Of a stretch of DNA of 64,000 nt, positions 1-12,408 are shown one piece after another. Each line of letters begins with the position of its first letter. The stretch's first letter is position 1. The DNA is from Brassica napus (taxonomy: Eukaryota > Streptophyta > Magnoliopsida > Brassicales > Brassicaceae), in NCBI RefSeq assembly GCF_020379485.1, contig NC_063445.1, forward strand, positions 55,763,422 through 55,827,421, given 5' to 3'. The translations under genes and the position numbers were made by a program. The notes under the pieces were generated by a model, which made no database searches, was not told where the DNA came from, and worked only from the letters and a program-made list of their open reading frames with translations.

Positions 1-830
1 CAGAAAAGAAAAAAAAGGAGAATGAATCTATCGAGAGAGAGAAGCCAGAGAGGAAAATAAATAAATAAATCTCAGCCTTTGATTTAATGTAATCCAACAG
101 CTGAGAAGGTGATCCTTGTACATAGATCTGATTGGCCAAAAGTATATTATCTTTCTTTTTTATTTTCTTTTGTTTTGTCTTTCTTTATTTGTTTATTTTT
201 TTGTTTGTAATTATTTTAAGTTATGTTTTATACAAAATTTATACTTTGTAGTTCATAATTTTGATTTTAAGTTATAAAATTTTAAAAATTGGGCATACAA
301 TTTTAAGATTTTAGATTTAAATAGAGAATAATAGATATTTGAAGTTTAATTTATGAGAGTTAGTGTAAGATTTGAGTTTAATTTTTCAAAATGATAAATT
401 GATAGCTTATATTAAGATTTGGTGTTTAAGTTTGAAATGTTGAACTATTATTTAGAGATGTAGAGTTTAGGGTTTGAAGTGTAATGTTAAGGGTTAATTT
501 CAGATTTTGAGAATAAATTTTGAAAATAACTAAAATTTAATTTAAGATTTGGAGCTAACGTATGAAGAGTAGGAGTGTTGAATACAATATGTTAGTATTT
601 ATAATTATAATTTAGAGTATAAGGTTTGTGTACAGAGTTTAGGGTATAGAGCTTGATAAAAAGATTTAAGGTTTATGTTTGGAAGTTAAAGATTAAGATT
701 AAAAGGAATAACTTTGAGTTTAAGTTGATGATTTCAGGTTTTTGGTATGAAAAGATTAAAGTTTTTAAGGTTTATGTTTAAAGTTTAGGGTTTATACATT
801 TTTAGAGTTTAGAATTTAAAAGATTAGAAA
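1..830. repeat. AT-rich intergenic DNA with degenerate TTTAGGGTTT-like motifs
   Basis: No credible coding region is visible. From about 300 the sequence is built of loosely repeated variants of TTTAGAGTTTAGGGTTTAAG, a low-complexity pattern common in crucifer intergenic DNA. It is too degenerate to be a functional telomere array. A similar patch lies near 14640-14815. Confidence 0.5.
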
Positions 831-1032
831 TTGATTTTTCATAGCAGCTCTCGAAACAATGCTATCATAATGTGCTATCGGAAAAAAAAATTATGTTTTG
901 GCGGGTATCTAATTTTCACTTAAATTTTGGCAGTATTAGTGATTTTTTCTTCCCGCTTACTAATTTTACACATTAACGTTAATAAACTACTATTAATATA
1001 AATCCAGATTTTTTTTGATTTTTCATAGCAGC
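831..1032. repeat. 18-bp direct repeat flanking a 166-bp AT-rich segment
   Basis: The 18-mer TTGATTTTTCATAGCAGC occurs at 831-848 and again at 1015-1032. It could be a target duplication of a small element or an internal subrepeat. No clear terminal inverted repeats were found in between. Confidence 0.4.
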
Positions 1033-1345
1033 ACCGGGTGAAACTAATATTTTATCGGGTTGAAAGCAGCCTTAATTCATAACTAAGTCAGACAGCACAT
1101 TCCATCTATAACATGTAGGAGAAAGATTTAGTTGATTATCAAGCTATAAATATACAAAAGTACATGAAATTCAAATTAAAAGTCCGTGTTCAATGCATCT
1201 CCATTTTTAATAAAATTCAAATTATGTACAATAAAAATCATATATCCAAAATGTAACTTCAAGCCAAAGAGGCAGTCACAAATGTCGCACCATTGTCCAA
1301 TAATTCACCGAGTAAAAAAAAGAGAAACATGCCTATATATATATA

Positions 1346-4300
1346 CTAGGGTCGGTCCGCCCTACGGGCGGGAATCTAGATTATTATAATTTTTATGATT
1401 TTGTAGTTTGTATTTTAGGTTTACATTCATAAGAAATGTGTATAATGTCTTTTAAAACGTTTTAGGTGAGAAAAAATTACATGTGATAAAATATATTTTG
1501 CTTGTTTACAATATTTTCTTTTATATTAAAAGGTTATATACACTGATATGCCGTAACGACCTCAAATGGTCTTCATGTTATTTCTTTTTACAAATATTTG
1601 ATTCCATATTTGATGTGTTATTTATGGTACGTAATATTTAGGTTCAGAAGAATTGGATTGTGGATAATTTTTTTGTATATGTTATAAGATTATTTATTTT
1701 TTATGTTGGAATCATAGTCTTTTGACATGTTATTGGAGTTAAAGTGGTGATTATTTGAACTTGCATTTCTACTCTTATTAAAAATAGAATGTTATACTGA
1801 ATGAGAAGAAGGTAATAATGCAAAGCTAATCAAAGTAAAATTCCAGTGATAAAAAATAAACAAATTTATTTGTTAAATGTGGTTTGCTGTATATTTTGGG
1901 CTCGGAAGAATGGATTTGTGAGTGTTATGATTAACATTTATATGAATAGTTTGGGCTGTAGAGGATTGCATTTGGTTGAGATAGGATATTCATAAATGAT
2001 ATGTTTGTCGTTGGTTATTGTTCAAAAGAACTGATTGCAGCTTCATATGGTTATCATTTGTAACTCGTGACAAAACTAATAGTTCTACAGATAAAAAAAA
2101 ATACATAGAAATCATCAGTCACATATCAAGAGATTATATATACTTCAATCATCATCTGAGGTCATCTGCCAAGATCACTGAAATAATAGTCATTGTCCCC
2201 AAAAGCTTTGAATATCTTTTTCTAAAACAACTTTATGCTCTTTCCCCAAAATAAAATACATTTTTCTTTGCCTTAGCATTATTTTAGAACATAAATCAAT
2301 CTCTAGTAGAGAAAAACAGAATAAATATATTTTTTTCAGCAAAAATCAACATTCCATGTCAAATAATTATTGGCTAGGTAGATCACCAGAACAGAAATAA
2401 AACAACAGAAATAGAAAAAATGTCAAATATAAGCATATGCATATGAGAACGTAGAAACTACATATGGAATTTAGACTCTAAATTGCATGAGCCTATGAGG
2501 GAACAAATATACGTTAAGAAAGCATTCAAATTCCTGCATAGAAAAATGCCGCACTTTTAATGTCTAGGAGAAGCTGTGTGGAAAATAAGAAGCTAGCCTT
2601 CTCCACAGAGTTGGGATCAACAACGAACTCCTCAATGATACATTGTCGACTTCGTATAAAGATGTTGCTCCTAGCTGCGCAAAATAGGATCCTCTCTAAC
2701 ACCATAGACTTTCGCGTGGCACCAGCCCGATGAGGAATCCAAGCTTTACTTGCTTTGTTGGACCAACAGACTGCTCCTGTTAAAAAAATGGCAGTTTGTA
2801 AAGCTATTTGTGGAAAACACAACTTGAAGAAGTAAAACAGTCGCAGATTTCGTACTTCCTGCAGCAAAAAGCCTCGAGTGCGTCTTACTCTTCACCCACT
2901 TGTTGTGATTCTATCTCACTCTGTTGAGCGGTAAGACTTCTGGCTGAAGCAAAAAATCACCAGCCTAAAGGACACACAACAGAGACATGAATGCATGAGA
3001 AACATACCAAGAATTTAGGATAACAGTCATTAATTGTGTTAACCAAAGATCATCTATAATAGTATATTTTACAGAACCACAAAGCTGTAAAATTAGTTAC
3101 AAACCAATTCAGGACTCTCTGTGTAATAATAAGGGGAAGCACTACAAAGACTGAGTAAAATGATAACATATTACCTTGTCAAGAATGAGCTTGTACTCCA
3201 CAAGTTCATTGTAAAAGTGCTGCAACTTGATTTCAGAAAAGGTGAGAGAAATTAAGCATAGGGCTGAAGAAATGGGAAGTAATGACTGTCCCAGAAATTA
3301 AAAAAAAAACAGACAGAGCAGTTATTGGGTTTATGCCGGCATTAGACTCCAACCTAAAGCACTGTGGTGTCGAGTTCAGGTTATGATCTGGTGTTTAATA
3401 ATCTAATGTAGCATATAAACTGCAGAATGTATTATGGAAGTATACATACCTCCGAAAATAATTGTTGCCAGCTGCTGCCACCTTGTCAAAGTAGAGATAG
3501 GTGCGAGAAGTTGCGTTCGGGAATAACCAACATGCATATGAATTGTATATCAGTTACAGAGAGTTGTAGAGATTGTTTGATATGTAATTAAATAAATAAA
3601 AACATATAAGCAATTCTCTGAAAAACCAGCAATCAAACAACATAAGTATAACTACCTCCAACAATTTTTGGGCTGACACAATAACCTTTGGGTCTAGGCC
3701 CTAGCTCTGTAATTTTCAAGAAATGCAGTAGCCAATTCATTGAACACACGAAGCCAACCCGATACATCCCTGTACATGTATATTGTTTGGACTGATGTTA
3801 AAAGTTTTATTCTTTTAATTAATGTAAGAACAGACGCCAATAAAGAAACTTTTGGATATGAGAATGAGGCTGACCTTTGAATTTTTGGTTGCTACGTGTA
3901 ACGTTGAACCCAGTAACAGAGTACATCGAGCCTTCCTGTTTGAAGGTGTTGAGCCAGTGTGCGTTAACAGAACCTTAAATCATGGTCAAAAACAAAAGGG
4001 ATTTGAATCTCTGGTTTGAGTTTAAAAAAAGTAGTGAAAGGAGGAAGAAAGAGTTACGGGATTTCTGAAAGTGATGTTTATGGGATGAAAGCTAACCTTT
4101 TTATAGCTATAGAGCCACCGCCGCCTTGTGATGAGGGAAGATGAATTGAATGAGGAATCTTGTTTGGATTGGGTCAAAGGAGTTAAGACGGTAGTTAATG
4201 ACGATGAATCAATGCATTCCATAACGGTTTGTACGAGATGAATCTAAGACGAAACGGTTTCGATTCATAGATTCATCATGAAGAACCCTCTCGAGGACAC

Positions 4301-4579
4301 CATTGTTGCTTGAGCTAGACAGAGATCGCAGAACGATGAACCCTAGATGTCGACATCCCCATTCTTGAAGAAGATGAATGCAAGAGGCGTACGTTGTTTT
4401 TTTAACAGCCCAAGAAAATAAGAAAGAAGCCCATAAATAAAACCGTAAACCCCACTTTTAAGCAAATTAAACGAAAGCAAGGGAAACTCAATAATTAAGA
4501 GACACGTGTTGCTCTTTCATCTCTCTATTTGATGACGTGTCTCTCTCACAGGAGAGAAACATATTTATATATATATAGA
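1346..4579 (-). mobile_element. Helitron (3.2 kb, minus strand) carrying RPA-like remnants
   Basis: Read on the minus strand, the element starts with TCTATATATATATAAATATG at 4579 and ends with CTAG at 1349-1346. Just inside the 3' end is a GC-rich hairpin (CCCGCCC-gta-GGGCGG). A 5' TC, a 3' CTRR and a terminal hairpin define Helitrons. Insertion is between A (1345) and T (4580), as Helitrons require. Inside, on the same strand, are fragments of an RPA/DUF223-type OB-fold gene, a usual passenger of plant Helitrons. No Rep/helicase sequence was recognised, so the copy is non-autonomous. Confidence 0.7.
2526..4222 (-). pseudogene. RPA1-like/DUF223 OB-fold protein remnant inside the Helitron
   Basis: A minus-strand start at 4222 opens a short exon with a possible donor after LYSYKK (about 4098). 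Further along, 3895-3975 reads WLNTFKQEGSMYSVTGFNVT, typical of the DUF223/RPA1-like OB-fold family. 3660-3770 reads GWLRVFNELATAFLENYRA and then, after a stop and frame change, DPKVIV. 3445-3510 reads SRTYLYFDKV. The last open stretch (2867-2526) ends with a hydrophobic tail I could not assign. In-frame stops and shifted frames make it a pseudogene. RPA-like proteins bind single-stranded DNA and are frequent Helitron cargo. Exon borders are uncertain. Confidence 0.5.
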
Positions 4580-4836
4580 TATGCCATGAAAAGAATTAAT
4601 TCAAATAACTTCCACCAAACCAATTAACACATTCAATCAAACGTAGCCGTTGTTAGACACAAATTTTAAAAGTGAATTGAGCGCCACGACTTCAAAAGGA
4701 TAATGATATATATGCCAAAATCCCAGGACAAGTAGTTTCATACAACCAAATTATCCAACAAAGTAGACCACACAAATACTTTTGCCCCAACACCAACCAA
4801 AGTAAACATCCCGCGCGAAGCGCGGGCCGACCCTAG
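4580..4836 (+). mobile_element. 3' end of a second Helitron (plus strand)
   Basis: The hairpin CCCGCGC-gaa-GCGCGGG at 4810-4826 is followed by CCGACC and a terminal CTAG at 4833-4836, then T. This is a canonical Helitron 3' terminus. The 5' end is not certain. A TC-start followed by AAAAGAGAAACATG lies near 1305, which would make the 1346-4579 Helitron a nested insertion in a roughly 300-bp host element. Confidence 0.6.
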
Positions 4837-5347
4837 TACAGAATATAATAATGATTTCTTAGTTAATTGATAGCATTAACTGATTTGTGTGACTGCGACG
4901 AATTAGGAAAAGAAATCATAATGTTGTTTTGATATTTTTAAAAGGAGAGTGCATAGAATTAGGAAATGATGTTGAGTTTTAGGAAGGAAATAAGTATGAT
5001 TATGTTCGATTTTGTACTCACATTAAATATAATGATATCCAAAATCGGCTAAACCGTAAAATCCTTAAACCATGATGATTAAACCATTTCTCTGCGTACA
5101 TGTCAACCTAAACCATCTAATCTATACAGACTGTTACTAAAAGGCCAAACATATCTGAACTTTTATTTCTAACCAAACACCCGAAATTATGGGCTTCTAA
5201 ACGGACTGGATTTTGAACTTGATTATAGGGTTAAATTAATAAATGTATTTAAGCGACAGAGTTTTAATCAGAGTGGCATGATAAGGTAATTTTTGAGGAA
5301 AACTTAGAGCTAAGTACAAAATGTACTTCAGTTTTAATAGATTAGAT
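4837..5347. other. AT-rich spacer upstream of the CNL cluster
   Basis: No gene, hairpin or element boundary could be supported here. Confidence 0.4.
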
Positions 5348-6357
5348 ACAACAAACTCGTACTATTAGAGGCCCTACGTACTAACTATCTCCTTATCTTT
5401 TTAGCAAAAAAATGTAAGTGGCTACAATAGAATCACTCATCGTTGTAAATACAGCTGGTTTGTGTGGTTTGGTGTTGACTGAGAATAATCAACTCTTTGT
5501 ATGAATAGGTCTTCACCTGCGTTCTAACTAAAACACATTCGCATATTTTCGTTATACAGATCGGTTGGTCGAAAAGCGATCGATTTTCAAGAGGTGATTT
5601 TTATTTTTTGTATTTTACATATTTATTTCATCTCAATTGTTCATATCATTCATAGATTAAATCCAAAAGAATAGTATATATTATCTAGGCTGGAATTTGC
5701 AGAAAAATATTATCAGGACTATGAATTCAAAGATCTGCTCTCTAGCTGTTATTGATTACTTATTTCATGTTTGAGCAGGAGACTTATGGCTGAGCTAGCA
5801 GTGGCACTTTTACCGTTTGCAGTCGAGAGGCTTTGGAACCTCCTTGTCCGAGAAACTGAGCGATTTCAAGGAGTTGAAGAGCAGTTCAAGGGATTAAAAA
5901 ATGATGTGAAAACGTTAAGGTGCTTTTTGAAAGATGCGGAGGCCAAGAAACATTCAAGTGAAATGGTGAAAAAAGTTATCAAAGACATCAAAGAAATTGT
6001 TTTTGATGCAGAAGATATCATAGAAACCTTTCTTCTGAAGAAAGAACTCGGAGAATCAAGCAGCAGCAGCGTCAAAAGATTTGCATACGTTAAGGTGAAA
6101 AGCATGGTGCTTGGGTTTGATATGAAACCTATAAGTAAGAGGATCTCTAAGGTGATCCTTGATATGCAGAATCTTGACGTACAGAAGTTCATTGTCAATG
6201 AAGAGGATATGCAGTCTCTACTGGTAAAAGAAAGAGAAATGCGACAAACATTTCCTACAAGTGACGAAGACCATCTTGTTGGGTTAGAGAGAAGTGTTGA
6301 GAGATTGGTTGGCTATTTGGTGGAGGAGGATAGCAGTCAAGTGGTTTCTATAACTGG
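5348..6357 (+). repeat. Direct duplication, copy 1 (promoter, 5' UTR intron and CC domain of CNL)
   Basis: This stretch matches 8316-9328 with only scattered substitutions and small indels. It spans about 440 bp of upstream DNA, the presumed 5' UTR intron and the first 190 codons. The match stops abruptly at the codons just before the P-loop. Confidence 0.85.
5475..5480 (+). promoter_or_regulatory. W-box (TTGACT) upstream of CNL copy 1
   Basis: TTGACT within GGTGTTGACTGAG lies about 310 bp before the start codon. It is conserved at 8445-8450 and 14450-14455 upstream of the two other copies. W-boxes bind WRKY factors and are common in defence promoters. Function here is inferred from motif and conservation only. 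Confidence 0.45.
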
Positions 6358-6361
6358 ATAG
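5786..6361 (+). pseudogene. Truncated CNL resistance gene (CC domain only)
   Basis: The ATG at 5786 opens 191 codons that match the coiled-coil (Rx-N type) domain of the two intact neighbours, including the EDVID-like FDAEDIIETF. The frame ends in TAG directly after VVSITG, exactly where the neighbours continue with the P-loop GMGGLGKTT. NB-ARC and LRR are absent downstream. A probable 5' UTR intron (5594-5778; AAGAG|GTGATT to TTGAGCAG|GAG) is retained. In-frame translation from TTG at 5771 is possible but ATG 5786 is the natural start. It is best called a pseudogene, yet the promoter and CC frame are undamaged, so a CC-only protein could be made. Confidence 0.8.
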
Positions 6362-6825
6362 TTTTAAATGTTGTTTTTTTTTTTTTTTTATGATGCTGAT
6401 CATGTATGTAGTGATAGAAGCCTATTAAAGGTGGAAGAATCGAAATACTGGACATTAGCACTAAGACCAAATTCAATTTAAATTTGCTTGCTTTAGATTA
6501 AACTGTTTCTTAATTACTAATGAGTTGATTCCATTCCACGAAAGATTTGCTTCTCAAATACTAACATATCATAAACTTGGGGGTAGAGTGCAATTGAAAT
6601 ATAAACTTAATGTTTATGAGAGACACTGATACATCCATCATCTTTGTTATTTTCAACTTCACATTCTTCTCTTATTATGTGTACAGTGTACATGATTAGA
6701 TATTTAGTAGAAGTGTAGGACCGTTTTCGTATAAGTACCACATAGATGACCAATATGGATGTAGTAGCTTTCAGTCAAAAAGACAGTTCATAACAAACAA
6801 TACTAACTCAATATTGAATTAGTGT
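6362..6825. other. Spacer after the truncated CNL
   Basis: A T-run follows the TAG stop. The rest is AT-rich DNA with no recognisable NB-ARC homology, element end or gene. Confidence 0.4.
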
Positions 6826-8130
6826 ATGCCTTTCACAATTCTTTTGTTTTTCAATCGATTACAGAAGAAGACTACAGAAGTTGAAAATTTCAGTGGCTTG
6901 ATCACCAAGCAAGGCAGACCTAAGGTAGACAAGTATTGTAGCCCAAAGCCTGACTTGGGGACAGACTATCGTCCCGTAAGACAGCTATTAATGCATTCAG
7001 GGCTTAAGATAAGATGCTCAGAAGATGACAGAGGTTAACAAGGTTCACCTCTATTAATCCGAAACAATGGAACAAAGAAACGTGTCCTTCCTTGTTTCCG
7101 TTGAAAGTCGACTCTAACAACCTCTTCTTGCCACTCTTCTTCTGACACGTGGTCTTTGTATCAGAAGAGTTTACTTCCTGCATCTCATCAGCTAACCTTG
7201 TCCAAAATTTAATCAGTAAGGTGAGACATTCTTTCCACGTACAACTACCAAGGATATGCACATAGGGACACATTTGGAGGTAAAACTAAGATGAAATGCC
7301 GTTTCATGATCTCCAGAGACTGTAAAGGTTCCAAAACCCTGATATATACTCTAGACTTGGAAACTCTATCCACTTCCAAAATCAATATCTCTTCTACTTT
7401 CCAGTGTATCTAACAAATTCATAATGTATATTGTCTGTAGACATCTTGCCAGGAAATGTGTGAATTCTCCGTGAAGAAGCCACTGAGTTTCTCTACCATC
7501 TTGGCCAAAGCTTCCAAGTTCATCTTATTGATGCGGGCATGGACTTCATTGTTGGAGGCTATCATTGTTGGAACTTCATTTTTGAAATCTAGTAAGCATC
7601 TTTTTGGATGCAAAATGTTTTTTTGGTTTGAATAAATTTAACATTTATACAAAAAATTTTTTTTTTTGGAAATCCAAAGATATGCGAGACTCTACTGCAT
7701 TCCTGCTTAAGGATGTTATGCATTTTTGATAACCAAACGAAAGAACCATGTTGCATTAATGATGATTCTTCCTTGCTTTCTTCCAAGCAAATGCTTTCGA
7801 GAACTTACATCCATGTGCTCAAGTGCAGGACCTCTTGCTATATTGCAGCACCTAAATCCCAAATAGGACCACGCCCCTTTTTGGTTAGAACAAGGCATAG
7901 ATCAAAACGCCAGCTGCAGATCGCCTGCAACTGCAGCTTCTCTAGACTCTAGCAATAGCTTCTTCAACAGATGATATCTCTTCTGAAGAATTCAACCCTA
8001 GAATTTTTGCAACCTCAATTAGCTCTTCAACGTGAAGATAAGCCCCAGGATGCCCTGTGATTGCCATCTTGATAATCTCTGCCTCAGCTTTTAACAGTCC
8101 GGCGGCTACTAGAAAATATATTCAAGCACT
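6826..8130 (-). pseudogene. MIP2: MIP2/NBAS-like (Sec39 domain) gene fragments between CNL copies
   Basis: Several minus-strand stretches read as one protein family in order. 8108-7946 gives AAGLLKAEAEIIKMAITGHP and later EISSVEEAIAR. About 7850-7790 gives ARGPALEHMDVSSRKHLLG. About 7530-7420 gives KMNLEALAKMVEKLSGFF and ISWQDVY. About 7215-7170 gives LIKFWTRLADEMQE. The first two closely resemble the Sec39-type region of plant MAG2-interacting protein 2 (At5g24350), a subunit of the Dsl1/NRZ-like ER tethering complex for Golgi-to-ER vesicles. Frames change between pieces and exons are missing, so this is a relic. Its position, next to ATXR6 and exonuclease copies as in Arabidopsis, supports the identity. 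Confidence 0.65.
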
Positions 8131-8315
8131 CCCTTGTTTTCCTAACAGTAACTGCATCAATGGTATCGGCCGGCCACATCTTTATTTTAACTAAATACAC
8201 AACATCAACAATCTTAACACCAATTATAATTTATTTTACCAAGATTATAACCTTTTCACAGCGTTTAAAGAAAATGTTACAACATTTATTTCACTAGACA
8301 GATCAAATCATTGTA
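8131..8315. other. Spacer before CNL copy 2
   Basis: AT-rich spacer up to the start of the duplicated CNL promoter. Nothing else is recognised. Confidence 0.4.
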
Positions 8316-9328
8316 ATACAACAAACTCGTAGTATTAGAGGCCCTACGTACTAACTATCTCCTTATCTTTTTAGCAAAAAAATGTAAGTGGCTACAATAG
8401 AATCACTCATCGTTGTAAATACAGCTGGTTTGTGTCGTTTGGTGTTGACTGAGAATAATCAACTCTTTGTATGAATAGGTCTTCACCTGCGTTCTAACTA
8501 AAACACATTCGCATATTTTCGTTATACAGATCGGTTGGTCGAAAAGCGATCGATTTTCAAGAGGTGATTTTTATTTTTTGTATTTTACATATTTATTTCA
8601 TCTCAATTGTTCATATCATTCATAGATTAAATCCAAAAGAATAGTATATATTATCTAGACTGGAATTTGCAGAAAAAATATTATCAGGACTATGAACTCA
8701 AAGATCTGCTCTCTAGCGGTTATTGATTACTTATTTCATGTTTGAGCAGGAGACTTATGGCTGAGCTAGCAGTGGCACTTTTACCGTTTGCAGTCGAGAG
8801 GCTTTGGAACCTCCTTGTCCGAGAAACTAAGCAATTTCAAGGAGTTAAAGAGCAGTTTGAGGGATTAAAAAATGATGTGGATACGTTAAGGTGCTTTTTG
8901 AAAGATGCGGAGGCCAAGAAACATTCAAGTGAAATGGTGAGAAAAGTTATCAAAGACATCAAAGAAATTGTTTTTGATGCAGAAGATATCATAGAAACCT
9001 TTCTTCTGAAGAAAGAACTCGGAGAATCAAGCAGCAGCAGCGTGAAAAGATTTGCATACGTTACTGTGAAAAGCATGGTGCTTGGGTTTGATATGAAACC
9101 TATAAGTAAGAGGATCTCTAAGGTGATCCTTGATATGCAGAATCTTGACGTACAGAAGTTCATTGTCAATGAAGAGGATATGCAGTCTCTACTGGTAAAA
9201 GAAAGAGAACTGCGACAAACATTTCCTACAAGTGACGAAGACCATCTTGTTGGGTTAGAGAGAAGTGTTGAGAGATTGGTTGGCTATTTGGTGGAGGAGG
9301 ATGGCAGTCAAGTGGTTTCTATAACTGG
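8316..9328 (+). repeat. Direct duplication, copy 2 (promoter to CC domain of CNL)
   Basis: This is the partner of 5348-6357. It includes the W-box TTGACT at 8445-8450 and a probable 5' UTR intron at 8564-8749. Beyond 9328 this copy goes on into NB-ARC whereas copy 1 stops. Confidence 0.85.
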
Positions 9329-12300
9329 GATGGGAGGTCTTGGTAAAACCACACTCGCAAGACAAGTTTATAATCATGAGACGATAAAAAGTCATTTTCC
9401 AAAAGGATTAGTGTGGGTTTGTGTTTCGCAACAGTTTGAAAGGAAGTGTGTCTGGCAGACAATCTTGCGACAGCTCTGGCCAGAATGCGATGTGTCAAAG
9501 ATGATGGAACAAGAACTTCGGGAGAAGATTGTTCGAGTGTTGGAAACAAAAAAGGCTTTGATCGTCATTGATGATATATGGAGAGAAGGAGACTGGGATC
9601 TAATCAAGGATGTGTTTCTGCCGAGAAAAGGTGAATCTCCTTATGTTACATACATTAGGTTGTGTTTTAAAAGTCACAATTTGATAAAAAAAAATATTAA
9701 GAAATATGAATGTGTTGCAGGATGGAAGGTATTAATTACTTCTCGCAATGAGGAAGTGGCATTACATGCTGATAAACAATGTGTCACCTTCAAACCAGAA
9801 TGCCTAACTTTTGAAGACAGTTGGGATCTTTTTCAAAGAATAGCATTTCCTATTAAAGACACAACTGGTAAGTTTTAAAAGGCGGCCTACTTGGATTTTT
9901 TTTTCTGTTATAATAAATTAATGAAAAATGACTACCATATTTGCAAGACATATGATCCTTTCACATTCGTGTAACTGATGTGCAGAATTTAAGATTGAAA
10001 AAGACATGAAAGAAATCGGTATGGAGATAATTAGACATTGTGGAGGTCTACCACTGGCTATTAAGGTGTTAGGGGCGTTGTTAGGTAATAAATACACATT
10101 GCACGAGTGGAAACGGGTACGTGAGAATATTAAAGCTCCGACCCTTAGAGGGAGTGGCTCTGACGACAGAAATTTCAATTTGAAGGTTTATTGTGTTTTG
10201 TATCAGAGTTTCGAAGAGCTGCCTGCCTATTTGAAGCAGTGCTTCCTTTACCTTGCTTGTTTTCCAGAAGATTCTAAAATAGATGTGGAGAAATTGTCAT
10301 ATTATTGGGCTGCAGAAGGAATACTAATGTCAATGGATTTCGATGGAGCCAGTATTCGAGAGGTTGCAGATGGATACATACAAGAATTGGTGAAGAGAAA
10401 CATGGTTATTTCTAAAAGAGACGTTGATAATTCAAGATTTGAAACACTTCAGTTGCATGACATGATGAGAGAAGTTTGTTTACGCAAAGCTGAAGAAGAG
10501 AATTTCGTAGAAACCATCGACACATCAACCGAAAATTCAAAATCTCCTTGTAAATCTCGCAGACTTGCTGTTGTACCTTGGCCTGGTGAAACATTTAGTG
10601 TTGATAAAGAGGTGAAGAATCCAAGCCTTAGAACTCTCTTGTTTCTCGAGAGAAAAACACTGATGGCAACAAGTTTATTGTTTACAAGGCATAAGCTGAT
10701 GAGAGTGTTAGATCTCCCTTCGGTCGAGTTTAAAGGAGGGTTTAAGGTACCCTCTAGCATCGGGAAGCTCATCCACTTGAGATATCTTAGTTTAGTGGCG
10801 TCAGATGTAACTCAACTGCCTTCTTCTATGCGGAATCTGAAGAAGCTGATCTATTTAAACCTATATATATGTTGGCCAAATTCAGTCTACATGCCCAATA
10901 TCTTGAATGAGATGCGAGAATTGACATTCTTGTGTTTGCCGAAGAGCTTACATGATAAGACAAAGTTGGAATTGGGAAATCTGGTCAAGCTGGAGACGTT
11001 GAAGAATTTCAGCACAAAGCACGGGAGATTGACGGATCTACAGGGTATGACACGGCTCAGATATCTCTGTATCTTTATTACGGACGAGAGGTATACTATA
11101 GAAACTCTATCTTCATCTCTAAGTAAACTTTCACACCTGGAGAGTCTTACAATATATAACGACAACAAGTTTTATACTCCCACGAATGATGATGAAGAAG
11201 GATTTGTTTGGGATTTTGTTAATCTCAAAGAGCTCAAGTTGGAGATATATATGCCAAAGTTACCTGATGCGCAACGCTTTCCTTCTCACCTTACAACCAT
11301 AAGTCTTAAGCAGTCTCGTTTGAAGAAGGATCCAATGCCTATTCTAGAGAAGTTGATTCACTTGAAAGAGATTTGTTTAGGGGGTACATCTTTCTGTGGG
11401 AGAAGAATGGCTTGCTCGAGGGATGGGTTTCCTCAACTGCAGAAGCTAGAATTTTGGGGATTAGAGGAGTGGGAAGAGTGGATAGTAGAACAAGGCTCCA
11501 TGCCCCTTCTCCATACTCTCGAAATTAAGAATTGCAGAAAATTAAAGGAGCTTCCTGATGGGCTCCGATTCATCACTAACTTGGAGGATCTGAGTGTTAA
11601 GTATATGGGAGATGAGTTCAATTTGAGATTATCAGAAGGATACTTGCCTTCTCACCTTACAACCATCTGTCTAAGTGGTTGTCATTTGACAGAGGACCCA
11701 ATGCCTATTTTAGAGAAGCTTCTTCAGTTGAAAGAGATTAGTTTACATGAAGGATCTTTCTGTGGGAGGAGAATAGTTTGCTCGAGGGATGGGTTTCCTC
11801 AATTGCAGAAGCTACTATTTTGGGGATTAAAGGAGTGGGAAGAGTGGATAATAGAAGAAGGCTCTATGCCCGTTCTCCATACTCTCTCTATTCAGAATTG
11901 CAGAAAATTAAAGGAGCTTCCTGATGGGCTGCGATTCATCACTTCCTTAAACGATCTTACTGTTGGTGACTCAAGTATTAGATTGTCGGAAACCTGCTTG
12001 CCTTCTTTCCTTACAACCATATCTCTAGTTGGTTTGACAGAGGATCAGATGATGATTCTAGAGAAGTTGCTTCACTTGAAAGTCGTTAGTTTATGTACTT
12101 CTATCTGTGGGAGGAGAATGGTTTGCTCAAGGGATGGGTTTCCTCAATTGCAGTACCTTCAATTTTATGGATTAGAGGAGTGGGAAGAGTGGATAATAGA
12201 AGAAGGCTCTATGCCCCTTCTCCATACTCTCGATATTCAGAATTGCAGAAAATTAAAGGAGATTCCTGATGGGCTGCGATTCATTACTTCCTTGAAATGT

Positions 12301-12408
12301 CTGACCTGTTATGGTATGGCAGAGGCATGGGAGAAGAGACTGTCGGAAGGAGGAGAAGATTATTACAAAGTCCAACACATCCCCTCTGTTAAACTCTGTT
12401 GTTATTGA
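8757..12408 (+). CDS. CC-NBS-LRR disease resistance protein (RPP8/RF45-like), intact
   Basis: Exons 8757-9630, 9721-9867 and 9986-12408 join in frame to 1147 aa. Both introns are GT-AG; the first splits GESP-like read-through from the codons for GWKVL. Residues 1-180 are the Rx-N coiled coil with EDVID-like FDAEDIIE (73-80). NB-ARC shows P-loop GMGGLGKTT (191-199), kinase-2 ALIVIDDIW (267-275), RNBS-B WKVLITSRNE (about 293), GLPLAI (about 361) and an MHD-type LHDMM (about 497). The LRR region from about 570 ends in three copies of a roughly 115-aa block beginning LPSHLTT. Such proteins are intracellular NLR receptors for pathogen effectors. The start is the ATG after a 5' UTR intron acceptor; the upstream TTG is not needed. 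Loop HFPKGLVW carries two extra residues compared with copy 3. Confidence 0.93.

Noticed and set aside
5866..6198. 110-codon minus-strand frame repeated at 8837-9169 and 15547-15879
   Set aside because: It is antisense to the CNL coiled-coil coding region; its conservation simply follows that of the sense strand.
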